Shown here in pieces: positions 23,676-35,515 of a stretch of 64,000 nucleotides of DNA (positions are counted from its first letter, which is position 1; the number at the start of each line of letters is the position of its first letter). The position numbers and the translations under genes were made by a program. Under the pieces are notes generated by a model, which did no database searches, was not told where the DNA came from, and saw only the letters and a program-made list of their open reading frames with translations. Source of the DNA: Tulasnella sp. 424 (Eukaryota > Basidiomycota > Agaricomycetes > Cantharellales > Tulasnellaceae); the NCBI GenBank assembly GCA_019633425.1, contig WSUB01000193.1, positions 1 through 64,000 on the forward strand, written 5' to 3'.

Positions 23676-26600
23676 ATGGCCACGAACGATGAATCAACGG
23701 CGACCGATAAGCAGTCGCCGGGGAAACCACCAGTGATATCCGGTCAATTGCCTCAGACTCCTACACCGGGGGCACTAAACCCCACCCTTGGGGAGAGAAT
23801 AGAGTCCTTGAAACAAGCAGTAGAATCAATCCTCAAAGTAAGTTTGCTTCTGGACGGACACACCTCGTCGTAAATAACCTCGTTGTAGGACACGAAATGG
23901 CCATCGGAGTCGAAGAACGCCGCGAACGAGTTGCTAGCTACCATCAGGTCCTCCCCAAATATTCCTAGCAATGCCACTAACGGTTCGCAAGACCTGATCA
24001 GGAAATATATCCAGTACGTCGGGCGCTCTGGAGAGGCGTCAGTTTGCTGTAGCTTGTTCCTGCCCAGAATCCTCGAGGACGTCGAAGCACAATTAGAAGA
24101 CGCGAAATCCAAGGTGGGGATGAAAAGATGGAAAGTCCTTGAGGGACTCCAGTCGATAGCCTCCAGCCGCCCAAGCAAATGCACTTTACTCTTCCAAACC
24201 TGCCAAGACGATGTGTCGAAAGTCGTGATCTCCATCAACGTACGTGAAAAAGCGTCATTTACGGATTTGCTTTACTCATAACTCATAGAGCTATTTGAAG
24301 GAGCTCTTGGATAACAAGCGGAAAAAGGGTAAGCGCCCCTAGCCATTCGCGAACCTGGAGGAAATTGATTGCTTATTCACTCAGAGGACGTCGTGGCGTC
24401 TGGAATGTCTCGACTGACTGTCCCGAGCGTTGGACGAGCACCTACGCCGCTCTCCGCCATTCAAATTAAGTCCTCCGAACAAATTATCGCGTCCAATGAC
24501 TCGACATCGGGCGCATCTCCCGCCCAAACCCCACTGTTACGTGGCCCGGAGGACGAGAGATCTCGCGGTCCGGTTCGCCAAGAAGCTCTCACCGTAGCCA
24601 GAAAGGCATTCAAAGCAGCAGAGATCGCCTCCGGATCCATTCCTGTTGCAGGAAACTTCGTCGCAGCCGCTGCCAAAGTTGGATTGGCGTTCGTTGAAAC
24701 GATTCAGGCAGGTCAAATCCGACTCTAAACTTTTGTTCCCTCGAATCCTGACGAGGTAACCTCAGACTATGGACAAGAACGACGATCTCGCCAAGGACCT
24801 GGTATCCCAGACAGACAAATTGTCCAGGTGTCTTGCAAACTTCACCAAAACACCAGGTGCCGACCAAGGACAGGAGATAGCGAACCATATCGACGGCTTA
24901 CAGAAGTAGGTAGACATTCGATTCTTCGCCGTAGGATTACTTAATAAGACATTGACCAGGGAACTTGAGCGTGTGCACGCCAAAGTAGAAGGATGGAAGT
25001 CCTTGGGTCGCTTCAACAAGGCGTTCCATGCCCGGGACCATGGAGGAGCATTGAAGGGTTACCAGGGTATGATCCAAACTGCGATGGAAGAACTGCAAGT
25101 CAGTACAGCACCGCCCTACCTCCATGTGGCGGTCAACTAAACGTCCTTGTGCCAGCTCCTCGTGGGCCTCGACACTCGCAGCATCGTAATCGAACTTAGT
25201 GGGTTCCTTCCATCCCACGTCACCGTGCGTTTCTGACGTGCTGATTCAGAAAGCAGCGAAGACCAAAAGGAGCGACGTCGCCTACTTAAATGTCTTGGAG
25301 ATGGAAAATACGGGGCACAAGGGAATGCGATCCAGGACGTCACCTGCTTTCCGGGAACTAGAGTGGAGATATTGCAGCGGATCGACGATTGGATTAGGGA
25401 TTTTTCTGCTCCTGACCGGGTGCTATGGCTTCGGGGGATGGCTGGACGAGGGAAGTCAACAATTGCTTCAACGGTCTTCGAGAACTGGAAACACCGAGGG
25501 TCGTGTGCAATCTTCCATTTCCGCCGAGGACAGAACGCGCTGAACACACGCGTTGTCTGCGCTCTCGCGAGGCAACTGGCGAGCAGTTTGGTTCCGGAAG
25601 TCAAAAACGCGGTACTCGATATCGTGCAAAAGAATGAGGATATTGCAGACAAACGACTCGAAGAGCAGTTCGAAACGCTCTTCGTCGCTTCACTAGCGAA
25701 GCTCCAGGATCACCCCCACCCCATCCTCCTCGTCGTGGACGCGCTCGACGAATGCGATGTCCCAGAGGATGCTGTTGACTTCATCCGTCTCATTGATCGA
25801 CATTCCTCATCGTTCCCCGCCAACGTAAAATTTCTCCTCACATCTCGTCCAGAGGCTCAGCTACTTCAGGCTCCCGAACAAAGGAAGTGGCGCGCCGAAG
25901 ACCTGGACACGGCTCTTGATGTGTCAAATGACCTCGAGCGATTCATCCAACATGCTTGCCAACACATTCAGCGCACCAACTCCAACGTTCCAGAAAACTG
26001 GCCTTCATCCAACGATGTCGGCCAACTGGTGGAGATGTCCCAAGGTCTATTTCAGTGGGCACGCACCGTGATCACGTATATCAGCAGTGGGTCACCCATG
26101 GATCGATTGCGGGGATTATTGAGGAAACCCTCGAAGTGGAGCGGACTTGACGAGCTGTACCACCAAATCCTCTCAAAGGCGTTTGATACCCTAAGGCTGG
26201 ATACGGAGCGAGAGGATCTTTTACACCGAGTGCTAGGAGCCCTGACGGTGGCGCCGTATCCAATTTCCCTCGAAGTTGTTGCGGGCCTCTACCGCAATAA
26301 TGAGATCTTTGACGGAACAGACGAGGCGGACATCATCCAATTCCTCCGTAATGACATTCTCGCCGATTTCAATTCCCTCCTGTTCATCCCCACATCATCC
26401 GCAGAACCGATACGCCTCATGCACACCTCCATTCGCGATCTTCTTGTAAGCAAGCATCGGTGCAAGCAGGCACCTTATTATATCAACGTCATTCAGCACC
26501 ATCAGCATCTAGCAAACGCATGTCTTGTCATGATGCTACGGGATCTGAAGCAGAACATTTGCAACCTGTCCGACCTTTCGAAACCAGCCTCTGAGATTCA

Positions 26601-28878
26601 AGACATTGCAGAGCACAAAGTGTCCAGGGCCCTTCTGTATTGCTGTCGATCGTGGTCCACTCATCTCACTGAAGGAGTCCAGTGGTCGATGCAAGGGATG
26701 GATGACACTGCCGTCAACGTTGCCAATTTCGTAGCCTTCAGCGAGAAAAAACTCATGTATTGGCTCGAAGTCATGAGTTTGGCCACGGTAGCTAGGGATG
26801 CGATTATGGTGGCAAAGAGTGTATACCAGTGGCTGGTGGTGAGTTGGAAAATGAGATTCAAATGCCGAGGATGGCCGAGTGGACTGAATCGAGAATTATA
26901 GATATGCCCCAAAGCTGTACTGGAGTTCAATTCGCTTGCCACGTTGTGGAGTGACGTCCAACGGTTCATCACCATGTTTTCGGAGCCGATTGAATTCGGA
27001 CCCCACCATATTTACGTGTCAGCGCTTCCCCTTTGTCCCATAGAAACAGGATTAGGGAGGCTGTACCGTAAACTCGCAAAAGTTCGAACCATACACGGTC
27101 CCCAAGCGTCAAGTTGGCCACCCAATCTCTGGGTCCGCTCCTTAAATAACGCGGTTCAAACGGTTGCATTTTCACCGGATGGGAGCGTTATTGCATCAGG
27201 GTCTAGTGACAATACAATTCGACTCTGGGATGTCCAGACCGGAACGATGACCGGGGAACCACTCATTGGTCACAGTGACGGGGTTCGGTCTGTCTGCTTC
27301 TCCCCCAGTGGCAAGCTCCTGGCATCCGGATCCCTTGACAAGACAATTCGACTTTGGGATCCTCAAACAGGAACCGTGATCGGTAAACCACTCGCAGGTC
27401 ACAGCCGCTCCGTTAGGTCCGTCTGCTTCTCCCCCAGTGGCAAGGTTCTAGCATCCGGATCCCTGGACAAGACAATTCGACTCTGGGATACTCAGACTGG
27501 AGCGGCAATCGGTGAACCACTCACAGGTCACGGTGACTCGATTTGGTGTGTCTGCCTCTCGCCCGATGGCAAGGCCCTGGCATCCGGATCCGATGACAAG
27601 ACCATTCGACTCTGGGATACTCAGACCCAAACAATGATTGGTGAACCACTCACAGGACACAGCGAGGGAATTAACTCCGTCTCCTTCTCACCTGATGGCA
27701 AGGTTCTGGCATCTGGATCCGATGACAAGACAATTCAACTCTGGGATACTCAGACCGGAACGGCAATCGGTAACCCACTCACAGGTCACAGCAACTCCGT
27801 TCGCTGCATCCGCTTCTCGCCTGATGGCACGGTTCTGGCATCCGGATCCGATGACGAGACCATTCGACTCTGGGATACTCAGACCCGAACGGCAATCGGT
27901 AACCCACGCACAGGTCACAGTGACCGGGTTCGCTCCGTCTCCTTCTCACCCGATGGGAAGGTTTTGGCATCCGGATCCGATGACAAGACCATTCGACTCT
28001 GGGATACTCGGACCACAACAGCAATGGGTGAACCACCCAGAGGTCACAACAACTATGTTCAGTCCTTCTGCTTCTCGCCGGATGGTAGGGTTCTAGCATC
28101 CGGATTCAGAGACAATACGATTCGACTCTGGGATGTCCAGACGGGAACGGGGATTGGTGAACCTCTCACACGTCACAGTGACTGGGTTTCATCCGTCTGC
28201 TTCTCGCCAGATGGAAAGGTTCTGGCATCCGGATCCGCAGACCACACAACTCGACTCTGGGATACTCAGACCGGAACAATGATCTGTGAACCACTCACAG
28301 GTCACAGTGGCTGGGTTTCGTCCGTCTGCTTCTCGCCAGATGGGAAGGTTCTCGCATCTGGATCCGGAGACCACACAACTCGACTCTGGGATACTCAGAC
28401 CAAAGCGGTGATCGGTGAACCACTCACAGGCCATGACAACACCGTTTTCTCCGTCTGCTTCTCACCCGATGGCAAGGTTCTGGCATCCGGATCCGCAGAC
28501 AACACAGTTCGACTCTGGGATACTCAGACCGGAACGATGATCGGCGAACCACTCACAAGTCCCACCGGCAGGATTTGCTCCCTCTGTTTCTCCCCAGAAG
28601 GATCGCTTCTCGGCGCACGTTCTCAGGACGGTTGCTGCGCCACATGGGATGTTGTTACATGTCAACCAGGTGAACCCCTTCGCAGTCTTCCACTCCCTTG
28701 GAATCCGGTCTTTCAAGACCATTGGGTAGTATTTTCCTCGTCCCGCTTCATGTGGCTTCCTCCGCAATACTGGGGTTATCCCTCTCCTGAGATTCTTCTA
28801 TCCGGTAACACACTCGCTGTTCTTCACGATGGTGACCTTTCTCTTTTCGATGTTTCTCAGGCACTCGAGCTCAGCTGA
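23676..28878 (+). CDS. NLR gene C: HeLo-like/NACHT/WD40 receptor, intact by hand assembly
   Basis: Ten exons: 23676-23837, 23889-24013, 24068-24239, 24289-24328, 24385-24707, 24766-24905, 24960-25098, 25156-25198, 25250-26838, 26902-28878; 1,569 residues. Exon 5 is six codons shorter than in B (a deletion in the linker start). Domain order is as in B. P-loop at about residues 444-452, Walker B VVDALDECD, LTSRPEAQLL. 11 regular WD40 blades plus one degenerate blade. Intron 5 has a GC donor (24708). The intron 8 donor is GTGGGT. All phases close, with no internal stop. The highly similar upstream and downstream flanks show it arose by segmental tandem duplication. Confidence 0.9.
27152..28665 (+). 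repeat. WD40 blade array of NLR C (11 + 1 degenerate)
   Basis: Regular 43-residue blades. Neighbouring blades are sometimes almost duplicates: SLDKT twice at about 27,330 and 27,460, SDDKT several times, and HTTRLWD twice at about 28,245 and 28,375. This indicates recent blade duplication or conversion inside the gene. Confidence 0.9.
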
Positions 28879-29544
28879 TAAGCTTGTTCCAATTATGTGA
28901 TCTTTTTTTTCGATTACTATTCTCGACGAATGGATACTAAATACGTTCAAACTTCATTGTGAGATCCCGATCACCAACAGTTACCCCTAAAATGGATCCT
29001 GATCGGATTCTGAAATGCTCAGTTGCGGTGCAACTTCGCCAGCTTATCACAAAGTAAACCGAAGGTGACGGAGCTCCAGATCCCAATGTGTGTTAATTCC
29101 TTCCATCCCGTTTCTCACTTTCTAGATAGCCACCTGGTTCGGAGAACACTATCAAGGTGAGGGCATGGTTTTCTCTTCCCTTCCGCCCCTGACCAAAGAC
29201 CCAGCGCGGTTCTAAGTCACGTTAAGTCAGCGTTCAAATAAAGGTCGGCATCTTGTCAACGTCCGGCGGCGCAAGTGCCAGCTGCCCGCTCGTCCAATAG
29301 GTCTTCACGAAAATGATTATCACTATCGACAGGATGAAATAATGGATTTTTTAACTCCACACAAACCATCAACAAGCTGTAACCCCCTAACACCATATCA
29401 CGAGAAAAAAACTCGTGTCCGTAAGCGTTCAAATTCCCATTCCGCGTCTCTCTTCCTTTCATCTCTCCTCCCGATCGAGATTAGAATTATACCTTCTCGG
29501 TCAAATAGCACGAAAGCGTCATACTTGGTAACCGGTAGAACTAG
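28879..29544. other. 3' flank of NLR C
   Basis: No gene seen. Positions 29,030-29,300 parallel the 3' flank of NLR D at about 41,010-41,280. Confidence 0.5.
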
Positions 29545-30950
29545 AACCTGGGAGCACTCCAGCACGGTGACGTACCATGACGATAAATGTCTCTACACAA
29601 TTATTACTGCCTTGTGCATCGGTCGATAGTTGCTGGACTCTCCATCGGATCCACGATGCTTCGTGTGAAGGAGAGGTAAGGAGAGCGACTGCAGTTGGAC
29701 AAGGACATTCCCCTACCTTCGTGGAAAAGCCCGTCGTCACGGTTCGAGTCTTATTTCTCTCGGTCTTGACCTTGTTCAAACCGGATCTCGAACGCAGAAA
29801 AATTGCCGAGGAGAGAACAACGAAAGGCAGGATGATGGAGAGTCTAACCTACGACGCGAGGAGGGGGGTGTCGAGTCCGCGCCGGTCAAAGACCACCGAG
29901 TTGATGGCGGGCCGAAGATCGAGAGTCATAGTCAGGTCTGCTTGCTCGCCGGACGTTTCCACGAACAGATCACTCTCGTCTGTGTGAACTCCGTGACGAA
30001 AACGGCGGAGGGATGGCTGGTAACGTGAGGTGATCGTCAGCCTATATGCCCTTTCTAGGGCAGGTAACGGTATGCGAGCAAACACACGCCATTTACGTCC
30101 ACCTCAAAAACGCAAAAGAAGATTGGATGGCGAGAATCCTGGAGTTCCTGAAATATTACGTATTCGATTTACAGATATAAAATTGAGCGCCTATTGTTCT
30201 CCACACGAGGAGTTGCGTCGTTCGTAAAATGACGTGGGCGTGGCGACGATGATACGGTTGGTTGTGATAGCGAAGCTGAGTAAGTTCAGGACACAGTGAT
30301 CAAATGACGGCCAGATTGTGCGTTAGATTTAGTCTCATAATGCGAGCATAGTTTGAATCCTTGCGGATGTCAACGAGGCATGAGCTTCGGGCGTTCGAAT
30401 CCACCCCCACGGAATATGGATCGCCTTCCACGACGACTACAGGAGGTTGGTCCTTTTCGCATTTTCCATGCCGGTCGGGATTATTTTGACTTTTGAGACT
30501 GAGGGGTCTAGGAACCGCAAATCGAGTCCGATAGAGGTGAAGTCGTAGAGGGAGGGTCACGTGGGTGGACCAGTGGGTGTTGGTACGAGGCTGTCAAGAC
30601 GGGGAGACGGCTTCCTGGCAAGCTACAGGCAAAGGTCAGTGATTCTGCTAGCGGGCAGCCCAGGTCGAGACTCACAAGACAGTCGCTCCCAGTGATACCA
30701 ATGCCGGTCTAGAGTGACTCGGTACGAGGAGGTTGCTCGACGGTAAATAGCCTTTGAAGCCGCGAGGCCGATCTGACGGGACCGTCACATGGAGACGAGA
30801 CATGCGATGGTAGCTTTGAGCGTCCATACAGTACCAACACCACGGCCTTCATCTGGACAATGATGATGACGTCACCGGTTGTTAGAAAGGCCGCGAGCTC
30901 CGTTGTCCAATTACGGAGATCGAAGTACCTACAAAGGTCCTGTTTACGTG
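29545..30950 (-). pseudogene. Decayed NRAMP metal-transporter pseudogene, antisense to the array
   Basis: Read on the minus strand it is colinear with the intact NRAMP gene at 61,696-64,000. In order: YFDLRNWTTELAA (intact gene [13 protein letters not shown]) at about 30,930; joined directly to TTGDVIII (intact ITAADVMII); KGYLPS-like sequence; an intron remnant and acceptor before the exon-5 homologue at about 30,625; an exon-6 homologue at about 30,270; exon 8 (PSLRRF, intact PFLRRL) at about 30,010; and exon 9 (GLDTPLLAS, SGLNKVKTERNKTRT) at about 29,750-29,880, ending with WYVTV at about 29,570. Breaks: loss of the end of exon 2, all of exon 3 and the start of exon 4, plus frame shifts and stops. 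Introns are retained, so it is a DNA-level copy rather than a retrocopy. Confidence 0.85.
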
Positions 30951-31044
30951 GATCGTCGTGTCTCAGGTGCACTAGGTAAAAGGGATTGGGGCACAATAGT
31001 ATGTGGATTTGGAAGAGACGTGGCTGAGTGCATCCTTGAGGGCG

Positions 31045-31350
31045 AGCCGGGGGTAGATCGACTTGCGGCAAACTCGGGCAAGCAAACCGGAACTTTGCCT
31101 CGGTCTCTCTAGATCTGTCGTCTTTTCACTGGGCATTTCTTCACCTGTCCTGAGGACAAAGCCGGTGAGTATCTTTGGCTCCCTCGCGTTATGATCTGTC
31201 TTACAAACATCCACCGTCGCGCAGCACTCGGAGGGAGGATGTGCCCGTAGAAGCATTTGAATATGAACCGACGACCGAAACGATTTCCCTAGCAAGCTCC
31301 ACGATCCCGCTGGTCACATTCTCGACCCTCACATATGAAAACCACTAGTT
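31045..31350. repeat. Decayed spacer module S, copy 2
   Basis: Parallels 49,350-49,600: a GTAGAT.GA..TGCG.CAAACT.GGGCAAGCAA segment, a GTGAGT donor, an ACATCCA.CG.CG acceptor block, and TTTGAATaTGAACCGAC. No open frame is retained. Confidence 0.5.
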
Positions 31351-32289
31351 TCCCTCGAACTCCTCCATCTCCGCTCCCCACCTGCGGCCATTCAAGCTCC
31401 TTTTCGTGATTAGTGTCCAATCCAAACACCGCGGCGGCTTCCTCAAGCTTGCTACATTTCAGACTTTAACCCCCAAGGAGTTTGGTACCGAGATTGTTGA
31501 TCGGCTTGGGGAATTGAGGCAGGCCAAGGTGCCGCAAGTCCTGAACGGGAAGGCATCGGGTGCACCGCGCTCCCAGATACACATGGAGCGGCAAGCAGCC
31601 TCGTAGTCCCAGATTCCAGAGCTTCTATAGCGACCTTTCAAGTAGGAGATGTACGTCTCGACTATACATTCGCGAATCGAAAGCACTCAAACTCCTGCTT
31701 CCACTTCCCAAGAAACCGCCTGAACGTACCTAGCAGCGTTCCTCTAGAGCACGGCCGACCTCCGCAACAACTTTGATGGGTCCACCACCGGCATCACACG
31801 TCTGAGAGGTGCCGCAGTGCCAAAGTTGCAGCTGGGAACACAGCCCACGAGCGCTCATCTTGCTGGAAATCTCGTCGCGCGCAGCTGGTGGCGTCGGATG
31901 TCCGAGCGTAACAGATTTCCTTATTCCCTCGACGGAGCGACACATTCGACACCCTTCCCCGTTTCCATCGGCCCACGCATCGCACCCGGCAAGAGTCAGT
32001 CCAGGATCGGCTCCCAACGCGTCAAACCCCACTGGACGAATCGCAACAAAACGTGCTGTTGGCCGTAATGGCGGTGCACGTACACCAGCATGCAGCCCCA
32101 GCGGGTTATTCGGTTTCGCAGCGGTACCACCCAAAAACCTCCCACCCTCGTGCAGTCTTGCTAGGACAACAGGGACTCGGAGGCTATCGGGAGCCTGGGG
32201 CCGCTGGAGAGAGGAGTTTCGAATATCAGACTGGCGCGAGAAGCAATGGGGAAACGTAGGAATCAGGACTTTGGCGGTACACGAGCCAG
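31351..32289. other. Decayed spacer, unrecognised
   Basis: A coding-like frame at about 31,406-31,606 (TPKEFGTEIVDRLGELRQAK) resembles broken frames at about 49,780-49,850 (TLKDLASVVLD, stop, LGELEQ). It is therefore relic of the same unknown gene family as module T. From about 31,740 to 32,290 several GC-rich overlapping frames exist, but none can be supported. Confidence 0.35.
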
Positions 32290-33430
32290 GTACTTCCCCT
32301 TGTCACCGTCACTACGGCTAAAACAAAGAACCTCCCACCCCCGCGGCCTCTTCCCATTAGAGATCCTAAGCCTCTCGAGAGTCGAGCTGTTGGAAGGACG
32401 GGTTTCCAATATCGGACTGGCACGAGAAGCGATTGGAATGAGGAAATGGAAGGGAGTCGAACGTTGGACTACAAGCTGACGCTTTTGGCCGTGGTACGTA
32501 CTACCTACCTTACCCCTGACCAATCACGGGCAAAAGCTGACCTCACCCTTCCACGGTCTTTGAACTCCTTAGGAGGGAATCGTCAGGTTTTCGTACCGCT
32601 TCCTCGTCTTACCACCACCAGCACCTCCACCACCGCCGCACCCCCTTCATCCTAGTTTCGCTTACAACAACCAAGACGAAAGCCATATTCCCTTCCATTC
32701 AACGCTCAATTTCACTTCCTCGAGAGTCTTGCTCTCTCCAGAACTACGTAACCCGGCAACCAATGCCCTTTTCGTTCGGAGCAGTACTCCCAATGCGCCC
32801 CCCTCAAGTCTTTCGTTCTGCTAGTTCACCACATTTCGATCGCATCGACATATCCACACGCGCATCTCGTATAAGAGGACCGTTTACAAGAAATTGGATG
32901 ATGGCGCAGAGCGAAGCTGGGCTTTTGGTTGCGATACATAAGTTGAGGAGGATCGACCGTCACCCTGCGGTTTTATTATGAAGCTGTGATCAAGAACTCT
33001 CCTGCTACGGTACTCACTGGAGCATTCGGAGCGACGGTCGAATTCGGATGGCACGATGATCGCCGCAGCCTTTTTTTTCTTAACGTCGGTCCGGTTATAT
33101 GCACGGCTCCGAGTTCTCGTCATGTCGCGAGGCCCGTTGCAGAGGTGTCGGGCTAATACAAATGGGTTCATCGAGGCACGGAATTATCTTTGGGTCACAT
33201 ACTATCCGAATCCAGGTTTTGAAATCCCAATTACAATGAATTGAATGAGCGATGGTATGAAGAGAAGAGATGCCGTGGTTGGTCGTTGCACAGTTCTGCA
33301 ATTACATGACATCCTCCGCCCCGAGGGACCTGCATCGTCAATAGGCATCTTTCCCTCTTTTCCTTGCAAGCTCAAAACACTCGTGAGCATGTATAATAAG
33401 CCACTGTCAGGGGACCTAAACTTGATCGTA
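32290..33430. repeat. Decayed spacer module R, copy 2
   Basis: Colinear with 11,250-12,350. Positions 33,190-33,330 also match the 3' flank of NLR A (4556-4690). It has no intact gene. Confidence 0.55.
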
Positions 33431-35515
33431 CCATCCTTGAGACGGACCGCGAGCACTTACCTCTTCCGAGCCCGCGCCGGAGCTAAGGGGCTTACATCCG
33501 TGAGCCCCCCATCCCTCCTCATCCCTGCTCGTCAAGGCCAAGCCGTCACAGGTCGAGCCAAAGCCAGTGAGTCTCTAACCCACTCGTGCTGCGCTCCGCT
33601 CACTAACACGCACTGCTGTGCAGTACTCGCACACGAATGGATTCCGCAGTTTGAATATGAACTGACAGGGAATTCCGTGCGATTGTCCGCGAGTCCAATT
33701 CGCTCCATTCCAGGGGTCTTCACCGAGCTCAACAACTGATAGTTACACTCTCGGGAGAAAGGAGTATATCGGTACGCTCAATCTCGACCGCCCAAAGCAA
33801 AATCTTTCTCGGCTCCCCGTCCCGACCTGCCGCCGTTGGACCCCTCCGCTGTAGTCCACGACTAGTTCGAATACACCACGCCCCCGTCAAGCAACCACCT
33901 CCCGCCCACTCCCATGTCTCGTAAACCTAGGATCATCGACACGTTGAGATATCAGAACAGCTGATACCCACCTCCACCATGGGCGAAGAGGCGTCCTCGC
34001 CACATGGGCCCCCTTCGGGTCACTTAACAGCGGACACCTACATCTCACGTAATGGAGCACACTGGAGCACACCGACATCAGTAGGCTCGACATTCAAATG
34101 GTCAAACGCCCTTTGACTCAGATCACTCAACCTTGCTGCCGTGGGCTGTCGTAACGCCAAACGCTTTCGGGGGTTCAGGTTCAGCTCGCATACCTCATGG
34201 TTCCTCAAACAATTGTCTTCTCTCACCGGCAACAGCTCGCAACTCAATCCTGGCGGACTTTAGTGCGAGGATTTTCGAATACGTCGGAACAAGCGGAACA
34301 GCCGATATGCAGACATACCGACGAAGAGGGGTCGACGACGCTCTTGCTTGGTGGGGCACACGTAGTGCCAGGCTAGCTCAATCCGCGGGGCGGAGGAGTC
34401 AGTATAGAATGTTTCCGACTCTTGTACGTTACAACTTTTAGCTTCTTGCGGATTCTCGAGTGGTGGTGCTTACGGCGGACTCTCACCAGCTTGGAATCGC
34501 CGGGAACTGCCCGTCACCGCAGCGTTTGCGGCGCCATGGTCTTTATCAACGACGTCCATATTTTCCAAATTAAATCACCGCTGAAATAGCGATATCCGCT
34601 TTCTCGACGACATCGTCACTTCGCCTTAGAGTCCGCCGGCACCAACAATCGAACGACGTTTCCCTCCTTGTCACGACTGGCCAAGATGCCAACCTCGCAA
34701 AACTACCACGAATCACGTTCGACTCACCCTTGGAGTGTCGGCGTATGCGATTCAATGCGTGTTCTCGGATACGGGGGGTTGGCAGGAAGCGAATCAACCC
34801 GCTCTGCTAGCGGAGAGGATTGCTCGGACTGGCCAAAATTACGATGGACAGGAGAAGGAGTGGGAGAGATTGACCACCTTGCTCATTGCTAGGGGCGGCA
34901 TCTTTTACTAACAGGGGAAGAGCGTTTGGAGCGAGCACTCGACTCTCCCTGTACACTCGAAGGACAAGGTAACAACAGAGGAAATTAGCATTAGGAGAGA
35001 AGCCACTGCAACGAGGACAGACGGGAGGGGCCAATAGCATGGAGCTTTTGGGGGAGAGATAACATGTCTTGGATACGCCAAGTGTGTTGGAGGCTCGAAA
35101 GCTATGGGACCAGGGTACTATACACGTAGTAGCGCGCTCGTTTTTTCGCCCCAAGCTGTCTTGAATTAATTGTATATCTTCGTCCTTCATCGTCTCAACC
35201 CGCTACCGTTGTGGATCGATCCTGCGCTTCAACAATCCTCGCGGAACATGGCGATCTTTATATACACCCAGTCGTGAACCTAAACAAGTGCGCCCCAAAG
35301 CGAATCACGAGGAATGCGGCGCTTGGTGGTATGCTACAGTGCGGTGATATCGGTTGCAACGGAGTTATTGAAGAAGCGCACGTACCTGACCGAGCATGGG
35401 GAAGTCCTGCGAGGCCAAGGCTGTGTAGTTGTAGAGCACCAACTCGTCCACGAACCTTCGCTGGACCTCTCCCTCTCGCAGCACCACACTCTAACGATAT
35501 TCCAGAACTTCAGAT
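33431..35515 (+). pseudogene. Upstream companion module of NLR D (decayed gene)
   Basis: Best-preserved coding traces of the companion: QGQAVTGRAK then a GTGAGT donor at about 33,567, acceptor, and VLAHEWIPQFEYELTGNS at about 33,625. Further right are FEYVGTSGTADMQ at about 34,275 and QEANQPALLAERIARTGQN at about 34,790, which continues open as YDGQEKEWERLTTLL. Between these pieces stops and shifts interrupt the frame (for example, the initiator ATG of sister copies is AAG here). Family unrecognised; possibly a former host gene carried along with each NLR duplication. Confidence 0.5.

Noticed and set aside
31809..32321. GC-rich frames of 130-170 codons on both strands
   Set aside because: No domain, no splice signals, and overlapping frames on both strands in decayed spacer DNA.
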